Source of the DNA: JAUIKM01 sp964445695
GTDB taxonomy: Bacteria > Bacteroidota > Ignavibacteria > Kapaibacteriales > UBA7675
DNA: 64,000 nucleotides
Direction of reading: 5' to 3'
Assembly (NCBI GenBank): GCA_964445695.1
Contig: CAYULF010000027.1
Location: 1 to 64,000 of the forward strand
The notes under the pieces are model-generated. The model ran no database searches and was not told where the DNA came from. It saw nothing but the letters and a program-made list of their open reading frames with translations. A program made the position numbers and the translations under genes. This document shows, piece by piece, positions 55,009-64,000 of this stretch (position 1 is the first letter of the stretch; each line of letters opens with the position of its first letter).

Positions 55009-56367
55009 ATGAAAACATCGATCAGAATTGCTTCCGGACAGGGTTTTTGGGGCGATATGCTTACCGCGCCGCTGCAACAGGTCTCGCGCGGTCCCATCGA
55101 CTACCTGATGATGGATTATCTGGCCGAGGTCACGATGTCCATCATGCAAAAACAGAAAAATAAAAATCCGCAGTTCGGCTATGCGCGTGACCTGGTCGAA
55201 ACATGTTCTCAGGTGGCTCCCTATCTGAAAGAGCGCGGCATCAAAATGATCACCAACGGCGGCGGCGTCAATCCCTTTGCCGCCCGCGACGCAATTATCG
55301 AGCGCCTGCGCGCCGATGGGGTGACCGGTCTGAAGATCGGGATCGTGACCGGCGACGACATTCTGGACCGCATCGACGATCTGGTCTCGGCGGGACACGA
55401 ACTCAAACACATGGAGACGGGCGCGCCCATCAGCGGGGTTCAGGATAAACTCCTGAGCGCCAACGTCTACCTGGGCGCGTTCCCGATCGTGGAAGCGCTG
55501 CGCCAGGGCGCCGACATCGTCATAACCGGCCGTACAACCGATACCGGACTGACGCTCGCGCCGATGATCCACGAGTTCGGCTGGAGCGCCGATGACTGGG
55601 ATAAACTTTCCGCCGGCACCGTGGCCGGGCACATCAACGAATGCGGCGGTCAGGCCAGCGGCGGCAACTTTCTGGGTGACTGGCGATCAATTGAAAATCT
55701 GGACGATATCGGATTTCCGATTATCGAAGCGTCCCCCGACGGCAGCTTTGTCGTCACCAAACACGAGGGCACAGGCGGGCTCGTCAGCCGCGAAACGGTC
55801 GCCGAGCAGCTGCTCTATGAAATCGGTGATCCGCAGGACTATATCACGCCCGACTGCATTGCCGATTTCACTTCGATCAAACTGGAAGATATCGGTAAAA
55901 ATCGCGTGCGCGTGCACGGCGTCAAAGGCCGTCCCGCCACGCCCTTCTTCAAAGTATCTGCCAGTTACGAGGACGGCTACTCCGCCTTTGGATCGCTGAC
56001 CTATACCGCGCCGGATGCGCTCGAAAAAGCACAGGCCGCCGATCGCGTGCTGCGCAAGCGCCTCGACACCCTGGGCCTGAGTTTTGATGAGATTCGCACG
56101 GAATACGTCGGCTACAACGCCTGTTACGGCGCCATGGCGGCGGAGATCGTACCGAATGAAGTCATGCTGCGCATCGGTGTCCGCGGGCAGAGCTACGCAT
56201 CCATCGATCGCTTCGGCAAGGAACTTGCGCCGCTGATTCTGACCGGTCCGCCGAGCGTGACGGGTTTTGCCGGCGGCCGTCCCAAACCCAGCCAGGTGGT
56301 TGCGTACTTCCCGGCGCTCATCGACAAAAGCGTGATCAAAACCTCGGTGTCGATTGCCGAAATCTGA
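55009..56367 (+). CDS. AtuA-family (DUF1446) protein
   Basis: The 452-residue protein belongs to the family of AtuA, a protein needed for acyclic terpene utilisation in Pseudomonas but found widely in other contexts. The N-terminus 'RIASGQGFWGDM' and the conserved 'NGGGVNPFAARD', 'GADIVITGRTTDTGLTLAPM', 'AGHINECGGQASGGNF' and 'NEVMLRIGVRG' match the family. The exact reaction is not established. The partner genes of the Pseudomonas terpene cluster (carboxylase subunits, AtuF/AtuC type) are not present here, so a terpene role is doubtful. It lies 37 bases downstream of the PH-like gene. Confidence 0.85.
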   Translation: MKTSIRIASGQGFWGDMLTAPLQQVSRGPIDYLMMDYLAEVTMSIMQKQKNKNPQFGYARDLVETCSQVAPYLKERGIKMITNGGGVNPFAARDAIIERLRADGVTGLKIGIVTGDDILDRIDDLVSAGHELKHMETGAPISGVQDKLLSANVYLGAFPIVEALRQGADIVITGRTTDTGLTLAPMIHEFGWSADDWDKLSAGTVAGHINECGGQASGGNFLGDWRSIENLDDIGFPIIEASPDGSFVVTKHEGTGGLVSRETVAEQLLYEIGDPQDYITPDCIADFTSIKLEDIGKNRVRVHGVKGRPATPFFKVSASYEDGYSAFGSLTYTAPDALEKAQAADRVLRKRLDTLGLSFDEIRTEYVGYNACYGAMAAEIVPNEVMLRIGVRGQSYASIDRFGKELAPLILTGPPSVTGFAGGRPKPSQVVAYFPALIDKSVIKTSVSIAEI

Positions 56368-56491
56368 TCCTGCGGGTGCGATTTTCTGCCTTTTGCGGCA
56401 GATGCACCTCGCGTAGATTGCGACCGGCTTCAATACACCCGGCACACGACAGTTTTGCACACAAACTCCGAACGTTCCGAACTGCTTACGC

Positions 56492-57622
56492 ATGGGTATC
56501 TCAGTTTTCCGGAATTTGGCACTGACTACGATATTGGCGACCGTTCTGCTTGCGGTTGCCGCTGCGCCTGAGTGTTTTGCACAGGCCGGCGGTGGAACCG
56601 TGCAGGAAGACGACTCGCTGAGCACCGCCGTGGTTCTGGCAAATGTTCCTGTCCTGGCCGATACGCTTGCCGGCGACTCGGTTGCCATCGTACACACACA
56701 TAATCTCGCGGCTACCGGATCAGCCGAACCGCAAACCCTGTCGCCCGAAGAATTTCTCTACGCCGGCCTGCAGCGCTACACCATTACCGGAGGGCGGCCT
56801 TATCGCGAAACCTCGGTAGGACTGGTGCCGACGCTGATTGTCGGCGGAACGGTTGCGGCTGCGTCCATCGGTTTACACATACATCAGGCCAACGCCTGGT
56901 GGGCCGATCAACGCGGCCCTTTTCATGTTCAGGACGACTGGGATTACGCCCTGCAGGCCGACAAAGCCGGGCACTTTGTGGCGGGTTATGCGCTGGCCTA
57001 TTTTGGCGGCGAAGCAATGATGACGTCCGGATTCAGTTGGGAGGCGGCTACATGGACCGGCGCGGCGATCGGCCTGGCGTACCACACCTACGTGGAAATT
57101 GAGGACGGTTTTGCCACCAATTGGGGCTTCAGTCCCAGCGACATGGCGTCCAATACTCTCGGTTCAGTCTACTACGTTCTCCAGTACTACGTCCCCGAAC
57201 TGCAGAACTTTCAGCCCAAGTGGCAATTTATTCCGGCAAAATGGACCGGCGAGCTGCCGATTCCACACGCAACAGCCGTTTTTGACGACTATGCCTCATC
57301 GACGTTTTTTCTTTCGGTCAACATGCATCGCGTGCTGCCAGACGCCGTTGCCGAACATTGGCCGGCATGGTTGAATCTGGCCGTCGGCTACGGGGTGCGC
57401 GAAGTCGGTTATGAACCCGACAGATTGCCGACAAAACGCGTCGTGCTGGCGCTCGACTACAACATGGTGGAGCTGCTGCCGGAAGGCCCCGGGTTCTGGA
57501 ACTGGATTCGCCAGTCGATGAACTTTATAAAATTGCCGTCGCCAGCCCTCGAAATCGGGCCCGTGACGCGTTTTCGTCTTATGTATCCCTTTGAGTTTTC
57601 CGTCTCGGACTTCAAATTTTAA
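56492..57622 (+). CDS. DUF2279-like exported protein
   Basis: The 376-residue protein has a signal peptide ('LATVLLAVAAAPECFAQ') and a conserved region around residues 120-230 with 'WWADQRGPFHVQDDWDYALQ', 'ADKAGHFVAGYALAYFGGE' and 'HTYVEIEDGFATNWGFSPSD'. These histidine, aspartate and glutamate motifs are characteristic of the YfiM/DUF2279 family of predicted periplasmic or outer-membrane proteins. The C-terminal part has barrel-like strands ('LNLAVGYGVREVGYEP', 'FRLMYPFEFSVSDFKF', with a terminal Phe), suggesting an outer-membrane location. The function is unknown. Confidence 0.75.
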   Translation: MGISVFRNLALTTILATVLLAVAAAPECFAQAGGGTVQEDDSLSTAVVLANVPVLADTLAGDSVAIVHTHNLAATGSAEPQTLSPEEFLYAGLQRYTITGGRPYRETSVGLVPTLIVGGTVAAASIGLHIHQANAWWADQRGPFHVQDDWDYALQADKAGHFVAGYALAYFGGEAMMTSGFSWEAATWTGAAIGLAYHTYVEIEDGFATNWGFSPSDMASNTLGSVYYVLQYYVPELQNFQPKWQFIPAKWTGELPIPHATAVFDDYASSTFFLSVNMHRVLPDAVAEHWPAWLNLAVGYGVREVGYEPDRLPTKRVVLALDYNMVELLPEGPGFWNWIRQSMNFIKLPSPALEIGPVTRFRLMYPFEFSVSDFKF

Positions 57623-57638
57623 CGGCATTTGTGGGCAG

Positions 57639-58496
57639 ATGATTTACTACACCTACGAATTGGCTACGAGCGAGCTTTCCCCGACCGTCAAAATTCAGAC
57701 CAGCGAACGCCGCGTCGCATCGCCGCGTCGTCGCGAGGGATTGAGCGCCATCCTGGACCGCCCGCTGATCAGCGTTGTGGTGCCGGTCTATCAGGAGGAA
57801 AAATTGCTGCGCTCCACGCTGGAAGTCCTGACCGGATCGCTGCGAGAGCAGTTTGACTATGAATTGATCGTCAGCGACGGCGGCAGCACCGACAGCACCG
57901 TGGCGATCGCCGAAGAATTTGCCGACAAGATCGTGCTGCACGAACTGGATCGCCGTCAGACCATCGCGGAGGGCCGCAACGCCGGCGCAGCCGTGGCCGA
58001 GGGCGACATTATTGTGTTTATCAACGGCGATACTCTTCCGGCGGATCCGCCTGCCTTTTTTGCCGACGTTATTCAGTGGTCGACGCAACCCAACCGCGAC
58101 GGCACGGTAGCGCTGGCCTGTGCCGTCCGCGTGGCGCCGCATGAACGCACCATCGGCGATCGCATGTTTCACGCCTTTTTTAACTCCTATGTGCGTCTGC
58201 TGAATTTTGTCGGTCTCGGCATGGGCCGCGGCGAATGCCAGATCGTGCGGACATGGGCCTTCCGCATGGTTGGCGGATACAATCCGGCGATCTCCGCGGG
58301 CGAAGACTTCGATCTGTTCCGCCGCCTGGCGCGCATTGGTCGCATCGGACAGCGTGCCGCCGGCCTGGTCTATGAATCCCCGCGCAGATTTCGTAAATAC
58401 GGTTACGCGCGCATCCTCGCGGAGTGGTGCATCAACGCCGTCTCCGTCATGATCCGCAAAAAAGCAGTCTCGGACGAATGGGAAGCCGTTCGCTGA
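57639..58496 (+). CDS. Glycosyltransferase family 2 protein
   Basis: The 285-residue protein has the GT-A nucleotide-sugar fold: 'ISVVVPVYQEEKLLRSTLEV' at the start, the first Asp in 'YELIVSDGGSTDST', and a DxD-like 'VFINGDTLPADPP'. A 'SAGEDFDLFRRL' ED-motif in the acceptor region follows. This matches GT2 inverting glycosyltransferases that build surface glycans or glycolipids. The frame is open from 57591, but the ATG at 57639 gives the normal start ahead of the domain and avoids the overlap with the previous gene. It lies 16 bases after the DUF2279 gene. Confidence 0.85.
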   Translation: MIYYTYELATSELSPTVKIQTSERRVASPRRREGLSAILDRPLISVVVPVYQEEKLLRSTLEVLTGSLREQFDYELIVSDGGSTDSTVAIAEEFADKIVLHELDRRQTIAEGRNAGAAVAEGDIIVFINGDTLPADPPAFFADVIQWSTQPNRDGTVALACAVRVAPHERTIGDRMFHAFFNSYVRLLNFVGLGMGRGECQIVRTWAFRMVGGYNPAISAGEDFDLFRRLARIGRIGQRAAGLVYESPRRFRKYGYARILAEWCINAVSVMIRKKAVSDEWEAVR

Positions 58497-58557
58497 ATGT
58501 CGCCTGTCGCTCCTCGGCACAGGTATTTCACTTCGATTACATTCCAGGATCGTTTGC

Positions 58558-59544
58558 ATGAGCAGTTATAAGGACGCGGGCGTCGACGTGCGCGCCGGCG
58601 AAGAAACCGTCGACAGAATCAAACCGATGATCCGCTCAACGCATTCGCCGCGCGTCCTCTCCGACATCGGGCACTTTGGCGGACTGTTCGACGCGTCCTT
58701 TGAGGGCTACGAACAGCCCGTGCTCGTGACCAGCATGGACGGCGTCGGCACCAAACTCAAAGTTGCCTTCATGACCGGCGTGCACAATACCGTCGGTCAT
58801 TGTCTGGTGAATCACTGCGTCAACGACATCCTGGTCTGCGGCGCCGAGCCGCTGTACTTCACCGATTATTTTGCCACCGGCAAACTCGAGCCCGGCGTGG
58901 CTGAAAAGGTGATTGAGGGCTGCGTCAACGGCTGCCGCGAAAACGGCGTCGCGCTGATCGGCGGCGAGACGGCTGAAATGCCGTCGATGTACAGCGAGGG
59001 CGAATACGACATGGCCGGAACAATTGTCGGCGTTGTTGAAAAATCGCGCATCCTGACAGGGTCCAACGTCAGTGCGGGCGACGTGCTGCTGGGCCTGCCG
59101 TCCAGCGGTCTGCACACGAACGGTTATTCGCTGGCGCGCGCCGTGCTGTTCCCCGAATTTGCACCCGATCGCCATGTTGATTCGCTCGGTACGACCGTTG
59201 GCGACGCCATGCTGGCCATTCACCGCAGTTACTTGTCGCAGGCGCGTCCGCTGATGGACAACAATCTCGTCAAGGCGCTCGCGCACATCACCGGCGGGGG
59301 AATCGAAGGCAATACAAAAAGGGTTGTTCCGGAAGGGCTGGCGATGCGTATCGACTGGAACGTCTGGGACGAACCGCCGATTTTCGACCTGATCCGCTCA
59401 GTTGGAAAAATCCCCGATGCCGACATGCGCGAGGCATTCAACCTGGGCGTCGGCCTCGTGATTATCGCCGCGCCGGAACACGTTGATGCCGTCAAAGCGC
59501 AGTGCCCCGAGGCATTTGAGATGGGCGGAATTGAAGCTGCGTAA
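58558..59544 (+). CDS. purM: Phosphoribosylformylglycinamidine cyclo-ligase (AIR synthetase)
   Basis: PurM closes the imidazole ring in purine synthesis, converting FGAM to AIR with ATP. The 328-residue protein has the N-terminal 'YKDAGVDVRAGEETVDRIK', 'VTSMDGVGTKLKVAF', 'MVNHCVNDIL'-like segment 'LVNHCVNDILVCGAEPLYF' (the Asp and His/Asn of the active site), 'IGGETAEMPSMY', and the second half 'LPSSGLHTNGYSLAR' and 'ITGGGIEGNTKRVVPEGLAM'. The length matches the family. It is a monocistronic-looking gene 61 bases after the GT2 stop. Confidence 0.95.
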   Translation: MSSYKDAGVDVRAGEETVDRIKPMIRSTHSPRVLSDIGHFGGLFDASFEGYEQPVLVTSMDGVGTKLKVAFMTGVHNTVGHCLVNHCVNDILVCGAEPLYFTDYFATGKLEPGVAEKVIEGCVNGCRENGVALIGGETAEMPSMYSEGEYDMAGTIVGVVEKSRILTGSNVSAGDVLLGLPSSGLHTNGYSLARAVLFPEFAPDRHVDSLGTTVGDAMLAIHRSYLSQARPLMDNNLVKALAHITGGGIEGNTKRVVPEGLAMRIDWNVWDEPPIFDLIRSVGKIPDADMREAFNLGVGLVIIAAPEHVDAVKAQCPEAFEMGGIEAA

Positions 59545-59719
59545 CAGTTGAAGGGAAGCGGTCGGCCGGTGCGCCGTCGCGGATATACCCGGCGTCGGCT
59601 CTGGCTTGGAAAGCCGGGCGTGGATGTGCAAAGGGCCGAAAACCAAACTCAGAGCCTGCCAGGTATCGATATCGGGGGAATAGTCCGATAATCGTGTGGG
59701 TACGTGTATTTAACGAACG

Positions 59720-62497
59720 GTGCGGCCCGCTAGTGCAGAAAGTCGCGCCGCAGATCACCAGCCGCGCGTTTCCGGCGCGACGCGGCTCTTCTGGCGGCTG
59801 GGAGGCAAAACTCTGACGACAACCGGGCGCGCATATCACCGCGAAACATCGCTGAAATTACTGGAGCAAACTTTCGGCCACTCAAGCTTTCGCCATGGCC
59901 AGGAAGAAATCATCCAATCCATCGTCGAGGGCCGCGACACCCTGGCCGTCATGCCCACCGGCGGCGGCAAATCTCTCTGTTACCAACTACCTGCACTGCT
60001 TTGCCCCGGGATTGCCCTTGTGGTTTCCCCGCTCATTGCATTGATGCAGGATCAGGTGGACTCCCTGCAACGCGTCGGCGTCGCCGCCGAGTTTATCAAC
60101 AGCACGCTCGGCGCGCGCGAAATTCGCCGCCGCTTGAACAGCGCTCAGCGCGGGGAGTTGAAGATGCTCTATCTTGCCCCCGAACGACTTGCCTCGCGTT
60201 CTTTCCTGGCTGAACTGCACTCACTGAGCCTCTCCTTTCTGGCGGTCGACGAAGCGCACTGCATCTCGGAATGGGGCCACGACTTCCGCCCGTCTTACCA
60301 TACTCTGGCCGACGTCAACGACACACTAGGCCGCCTTCCGCTGATAGCCCTGACCGCCACGGCCACGCCGGAAGTGCGCAAGGATATTGCGGCTCGCTTG
60401 CGCATGCAGGAACCGCGACACTTTGTACGCGGTTTTGACCGGCCCAATCTGCGTTTCAATGTTGAAAAAGTTAAAGTGAAAACGCCGCGCGTGCTGGATA
60501 TCTGTGTCGGCTCCGGCGGAAGCAACATCATATACTGCGGCTCGCGCAAACGCGTGGACGAAATGACGCGCGATCTGAAAGCCTACAAACTTACCGTCGC
60601 TTCGTACCATGCCGGCCTGAGCGACACCGTGCGCAAAAAAGCTCAGGACGAATTCAGCGAGGGCAAGGTCACGACGATCGTAGCGACCAACGCCTTCGGC
60701 ATGGGCGTTGACAAGTCCAACGTGCGCAACGTGATTCACTGCGATCTGCCGCTGACGCTCGAAGCCTACTACCAGGAAGCGGGGCGCGCCGGACGCGACG
60801 GCAAGCCGTCGGACTGCACGATACTGTACGACAGCGCCGACCGCAACCTGCCGATGTTTTTTCTTCAGTGTTCACATCCCGAACGCAGTGAAATCGAGGA
60901 TGTCTACGGTCTGCTGTACGACGTTGCCGACACCGGCGTCGGCACCCGCGCTGCTTCGGCCGTATATCTTGACGAAGCGCAGATCGGCAATCGGCTCGGC
61001 ATGCACCGCGCCAAGGTCGGTACCATTCTGGCCCTGCTGGAACGCGATAACATTATCAGAAGGTCTGGAGCTCAGGGGCAGGCCTCGCTGCAGTTTGCCG
61101 TTTCGCGTGCGCGGCTGGAGGAATATCACAGGCACACGCCGGACCCGATTCGCAAAGCGGTGCTGGTGGCGCTCGTCCGCAGCATCGGTGCGGAGGCGCT
61201 TGAGCGGCCGGTCGAGTTTGATCCGGGCGTGGTGGCGCGCAAGTACAACTTGCGCTACGACGACGTGACTGCCGCGCTGCACGCGCTCGAATATGCGCGC
61301 ATGATTCGCTACGAGCGGTCGGGTGCGCGCAGCGGACTAACGCTGCTGGCCGAGCGCTCGCGTCCCGCGCAGATTCCAATAGACTGGGAACTTGTTAACC
61401 AGCGCCGGGATCACGCTTTCAAGAAGTTTTTCATCGTGATGCGCTACGTCTCCGCTGCGACCTGCAAACGCGATTACCTGCTCGAGTACTTCGGCGAGAC
61501 GGCGCCGGAAAAGCGCTGCGGCATCTGCACTTCCTGCCGCGCTCGCGCCGCCAAACCGAAAAAGCGCTCGAAACGAGATGAATTTTTACTGCATTCCGTT
61601 CTGAGCGGCGCTCGCGATCTGGACGGTCGTTTTGGCCGTAACATGCTGGCGAGCGTGCTTCGCGGCGAAAAAAATGCACGTGTGCTGAGCCGCAAACTGC
61701 AGAACAAAGCGTCATTTGGCCTCTGTGCGGAATTCAGTCAGAAAGCTGTTTTGGCCGGCATTGACGGCGCTCTGGCCGACGGGCTGCTGCGCCAGACGAC
61801 CGATCTGCGGCCGACCGTTGAGCTGACTACGGAAGGACGTGGACTGCTGCCGGCCCTCGTCGAACAATCAACCGGCGGCAAAAAGCAAAGGACCGGAGCG
61901 GGCGCTGCATCGATTCAGGATCAAACCGCGGCAGGCGAAAGCGCGGACGACCTCCTGCTGAGCTGCCGCACGCTGCGAGTGGAACTCGCCTCGCGCAAGG
62001 GCGTGGCGCCGCGTGCAATTATCGATGACGCCACGCTGGAGTGGCTGGTATCGCGGCGTCCGACCACGCGTGCCGAGCTTTCGGCTGTCAACGGCATAGG
62101 ACCGCTCTTTGTCAGTCGCTACGGCGATGAGTTTTTACGTCTGCTGCGCGGCGATCGCCAAGCGGATACGGCGGGCATCGACTCGCTACCCCGCCGCCTG
62201 CACAAACTCGCAGAAGCCGCGACGGCGGGCGAGCCGCTGGAAGCGATTTCCCGCAAGATCGGCGTTGAAATCGGCATTGCCGCACGCGGTATCCAGGAAT
62301 TGCTCGAACGCGGCGTCAAACTGAAACGCGGGAATTTTGTCGGCGATGAGCTGTTCCACGCGGTGGGCAGCTACCTGAATTCAAACCCGACGGCAAACAT
62401 AAAAGAAGTCAGAAGGGAAATAGAGGTGCAGAGCAACCCGGCCGAAGTCCGCCTGGCGATGGCTTTTGTGCGAGTGCGGCGTTCCGACGAGGACTGA
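59720..62497 (+). CDS. recQ: RecQ-family ATP-dependent DNA helicase, extended C-terminus
   Basis: RecQ unwinds 3'-tailed duplex and branched DNA in repair. The 925-residue protein has the Walker A 'MPTGGGKSLCYQLP' (about residues 78-91), 'LAVDEAHCISEWGHDFRPSY', 'ALTATATPEVRKDI', 'YHAGLSDTVRKK', 'TNAFGMGVDKSNVRNVIH', 'YYQEAGRAGRDG', the RecQ zinc cysteines ('CGICTSC'), an RQC winged helix, an HRDC domain near residues 740-820, and about 90 additional C-terminal residues with a helix-turn-helix look ('LEAISRKIGVEIGIAARGIQ'). The total length exceeds the usual 600-730. The GTG start at 59720 is the only in-frame start before the helicase domain; the first 45 residues are not family-like and no ribosome-binding site is clear. 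Confidence 0.92.
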   Translation: MRPASAESRAADHQPRVSGATRLFWRLGGKTLTTTGRAYHRETSLKLLEQTFGHSSFRHGQEEIIQSIVEGRDTLAVMPTGGGKSLCYQLPALLCPGIALVVSPLIALMQDQVDSLQRVGVAAEFINSTLGAREIRRRLNSAQRGELKMLYLAPERLASRSFLAELHSLSLSFLAVDEAHCISEWGHDFRPSYHTLADVNDTLGRLPLIALTATATPEVRKDIAARLRMQEPRHFVRGFDRPNLRFNVEKVKVKTPRVLDICVGSGGSNIIYCGSRKRVDEMTRDLKAYKLTVASYHAGLSDTVRKKAQDEFSEGKVTTIVATNAFGMGVDKSNVRNVIHCDLPLTLEAYYQEAGRAGRDGKPSDCTILYDSADRNLPMFFLQCSHPERSEIEDVYGLLYDVADTGVGTRAASAVYLDEAQIGNRLGMHRAKVGTILALLERDNIIRRSGAQGQASLQFAVSRARLEEYHRHTPDPIRKAVLVALVRSIGAEALERPVEFDPGVVARKYNLRYDDVTAALHALEYARMIRYERSGARSGLTLLAERSRPAQIPIDWELVNQRRDHAFKKFFIVMRYVSAATCKRDYLLEYFGETAPEKRCGICTSCRARAAKPKKRSKRDEFLLHSVLSGARDLDGRFGRNMLASVLRGEKNARVLSRKLQNKASFGLCAEFSQKAVLAGIDGALADGLLRQTTDLRPTVELTTEGRGLLPALVEQSTGGKKQRTGAGAASIQDQTAAGESADDLLLSCRTLRVELASRKGVAPRAIIDDATLEWLVSRRPTTRAELSAVNGIGPLFVSRYGDEFLRLLRGDRQADTAGIDSLPRRLHKLAEAATAGEPLEAISRKIGVEIGIAARGIQELLERGVKLKRGNFVGDELFHAVGSYLNSNPTANIKEVRREIEVQSNPAEVRLAMAFVRVRRSDED

Positions 62498-62566
62498 AAT
62501 CCCGTCCGGAAGCGAAACCTTCAAGCGGCGTATCCAAGCCGTCCTCCGCGTGTTAGTGACCAGCGA

Positions 62567-64000
62567 ATGAACAGACAAAACTTGCCGATACACATGATCA
62601 AAAAAATACTCCCGCTTGTTCTCTCCGCCGTTTGCCTGGGAATGGTGCTTGCCACCTTTACAGATTTGGAAGCACGCAGTCTTCTGATTCGGCTGACGCC
62701 GGAGGCTGCGTCGCGCAATCTGCTGCCTTTCACGCTGCAGCAACAGCAGGCAATCGTAGCTGGCGCGCCGAAAGCCGTTTTTCCCTTTTCCGACAAACAA
62801 AGCAGCGACTCGCGCCTGAACGACGCAGAGCCTGAAGCCGATCAGTTGCGCCGCTGGCGCGTCGTCGAGCTTCAGGCCGACACGGATATCGAGTTGCTGT
62901 TGGAGAGTCTGGATGCCGACCCTGCGGTGGAAGTCGCGGCGGAAAACGGCCGCACGACTCTGCCGCCGATGTACAAAGGCGCCGCGGTGGAAATGGAGTC
63001 GGAGTCGGAAGATGCAGGCGACAATTGGGCCTTGCTGCAGTGCGGATTTCCCAAAGCCTGGGAAACGGCGACCGGCAAGGGCGTGCGCATCGCAATTGTG
63101 GATACGGGCATCGACTTTTACCATCCCGATCTGATCGACAACATTAATATCAACGAATTCGAAGACGTCAACGGCAGCGGTCGTTTTGAACCATGGCCGG
63201 TCGATGAAACGGACGACGAGGGGCAGACCGGCGACCTGGACGGGATTGACAACGACGGCAATGGTTATACGGATGACGTTATCGGCTACGACGTCGTCGA
63301 CCAGTCCATTCGCAATTTTGGCGACGACCGCAATCGCGACGGCGTTCCATTTGACGAAAATGGGCACGGCACCGCGGTGGCCGGCGTGTTGGCCGCTGTG
63401 CGCGGCAATGATGAGGGGCTGGTCGGTGCGGCCTACGACGCCAAAATTATCAGTGTGCGCGCCTTTGACGTAAGCGGCAATGCCGATGATGACGACATGG
63501 CCGCCGGCATTGTCTACGCGGCACTTTCCGGTGCGGACGTCATCAACCTCAGTTTCGGCGATGTGTATCACTCGCCAATTCTGCGCGATGCTGCGCGTTT
63601 TGCCGCTGCGCTCAACTGTCTGTTGGTAGCATCGGCCGGCAACGACGGCAGCTCGCTCTCGCACTATCCCTCGGATCACGATGAAGTAATGTCAATCGGA
63701 GCGACGACGCCCGAAGACAACCTTGCGATTTTCTCGGTACGCGGCGCTACGGTCGACATGGTCGCTCCCGGCGTGGAGATCCCGACGACGGCTGTCGGCG
63801 GCGGATACCGCGAAGTGGGCGGCACCTCTTTTGCCGCGCCATATGTTGCGGCCGCGGCCGCACTGGTGATGGAGCATTCTCCGGACATGGACGCCGCGGC
63901 GGTCGGCGGCGTTTTGATGGCCACGGCGGCCGATCTGGGCGAAACCGGTTGGGATGATTTGTTCAGCAACGGCAGGCTGGATGCACGGCGCGCACTGGAA
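62567..64000 (+). CDS. Subtilisin-like (S8) serine protease, cut by the window end
   Basis: The frame runs from an ATG at 62567 (or 62594) to the end of the window, at least 478 residues. A hydrophobic signal segment ('LPLVLSAVCLGMVLA') leads to a pro-region. Asp179 lies in 'IAIVDTGID', His267 in 'NGHGTAVAGVL', the oxyanion-hole Asn359 in 'ASAGND', and the nucleophile Ser421 in 'GGTSFAAPYV', so the triad is complete. Between the Asp and His, an inserted acidic loop 'GIDNDGNGYTDD' looks like a calcium site. The gene follows recQ by about 69 bases and is probably secreted. The C-terminus is missing, so a T9SS domain cannot be judged. Confidence 0.88.
   Translation, partial: MNRQNLPIHMIKKILPLVLSAVCLGMVLATFTDLEARSLLIRLTPEAASRNLLPFTLQQQQAIVAGAPKAVFPFSDKQSSDSRLNDAEPEADQLRRWRVVELQADTDIELLLESLDADPAVEVAAENGRTTLPPMYKGAAVEMESESEDAGDNWALLQCGFPKAWETATGKGVRIAIVDTGIDFYHPDLIDNININEFEDVNGSGRFEPWPVDETDDEGQTGDLDGIDNDGNGYTDDVIGYDVVDQSIRNFGDDRNRDGVPFDENGHGTAVAGVLAAVRGNDEGLVGAAYDAKIISVRAFDVSGNADDDDMAAGIVYAALSGADVINLSFGDVYHSPILRDAARFAAALNCLLVASAGNDGSSLSHYPSDHDEVMSIGATTPEDNLAIFSVRGATVDMVAPGVEIPTTAVGGGYREVGGTSFAAPYVAAAAALVMEHSPDMDAAAVGGVLMATAADLGETGWDDLFSNGRLDARRALE

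Overview
The window reads as chromosomal DNA of a moderately GC-rich, diderm member of the Bacteroidota/Chlorobiota superphylum (possibly an Ignavibacteria- or Kapaibacterium-like lineage; the rank is inference). The main evidence is three very large secreted proteins that end in a type IX secretion (T9SS) C-terminal sorting domain, with 'PNP' near its start and a basic end. Supporting evidence is lipoproteins with acidic residues right after the lipobox cysteine, OmpA and other outer-membrane barrels, DUF7619- and SBBP-like modules, and many genes without a strong Shine-Dalgarno sequence.

Layout. 1-8.6 kb: an unknown secreted protein flanked by inverted copies of a palindromic repeat, a hydroxysqualene dehydroxylase (hpnE), tRNA-Leu(UAG), the proteostasis trio tig-clpP-clpX, and a small barrel protein. 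8.6-16 kb: a cysteine-rich repeat lipoprotein, a small lipoprotein, and a T9SS protein with 14 propeller-like repeats. 16.2-23.2 kb: a divergent kynurenine (tryptophan) degradation cluster, with nbaC-nbaD-kynU-kmo on the minus strand and SDR-aldehyde dehydrogenase on the plus strand, closed by a strong terminator. 23.5-34.2 kb: two more giant T9SS proteins, a double-OmpA-domain protein and a small barrel protein. 35-47 kb: housekeeping genes (rlmD-type methyltransferase, a degenerate tyrosine recombinase, corA, N-acetylmuramoyl-L-alanine amidase, def, recG, an EnvC-like activator, murA). 47.4-54 kb: an L,D-transpeptidase, a small AT-richer membrane-protein gene, and a five-gene signalling cassette (small CPPxC protein, multi-TM protein, three-PAS histidine kinase, two LuxR-type response regulators). 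54.3-64 kb: a PH-like membrane protein, an AtuA-family protein, a DUF2279 protein, a GT2 glycosyltransferase, purM, an extended recQ, and a subtilase cut by the window end.

How the genes work together. The minus-strand kyn operon would take kynurenine through 3-hydroxykynurenine, 3-hydroxyanthranilate and ACMS to 2-aminomuconate semialdehyde, and the plus-strand dehydrogenase would oxidise that to 2-aminomuconate. Tryptophan dioxygenase, kynurenine formamidase and the deaminase are not in this window. AmiC-like amidase, EnvC-like activator, MurA and L,D-transpeptidase form a loose cell-wall neighbourhood. ClpX-ClpP-trigger factor is the classic protein quality-control locus.

Intergenic DNA is notable. 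It holds a palindromic repeat (three copies), a second dispersed family built from two diverging arms (at about 8.0, 12.6, 23.3, 40.8 and 49.2 kb), a perfect 22-bp palindrome at 41.15 kb, and a window-wide abundance of GTTAAC/GTTTAAC/TTAAAC words, also inside genes where they force the otherwise rare leucine codon TTA. No CRISPR array, rRNA or intact insertion sequence was seen.
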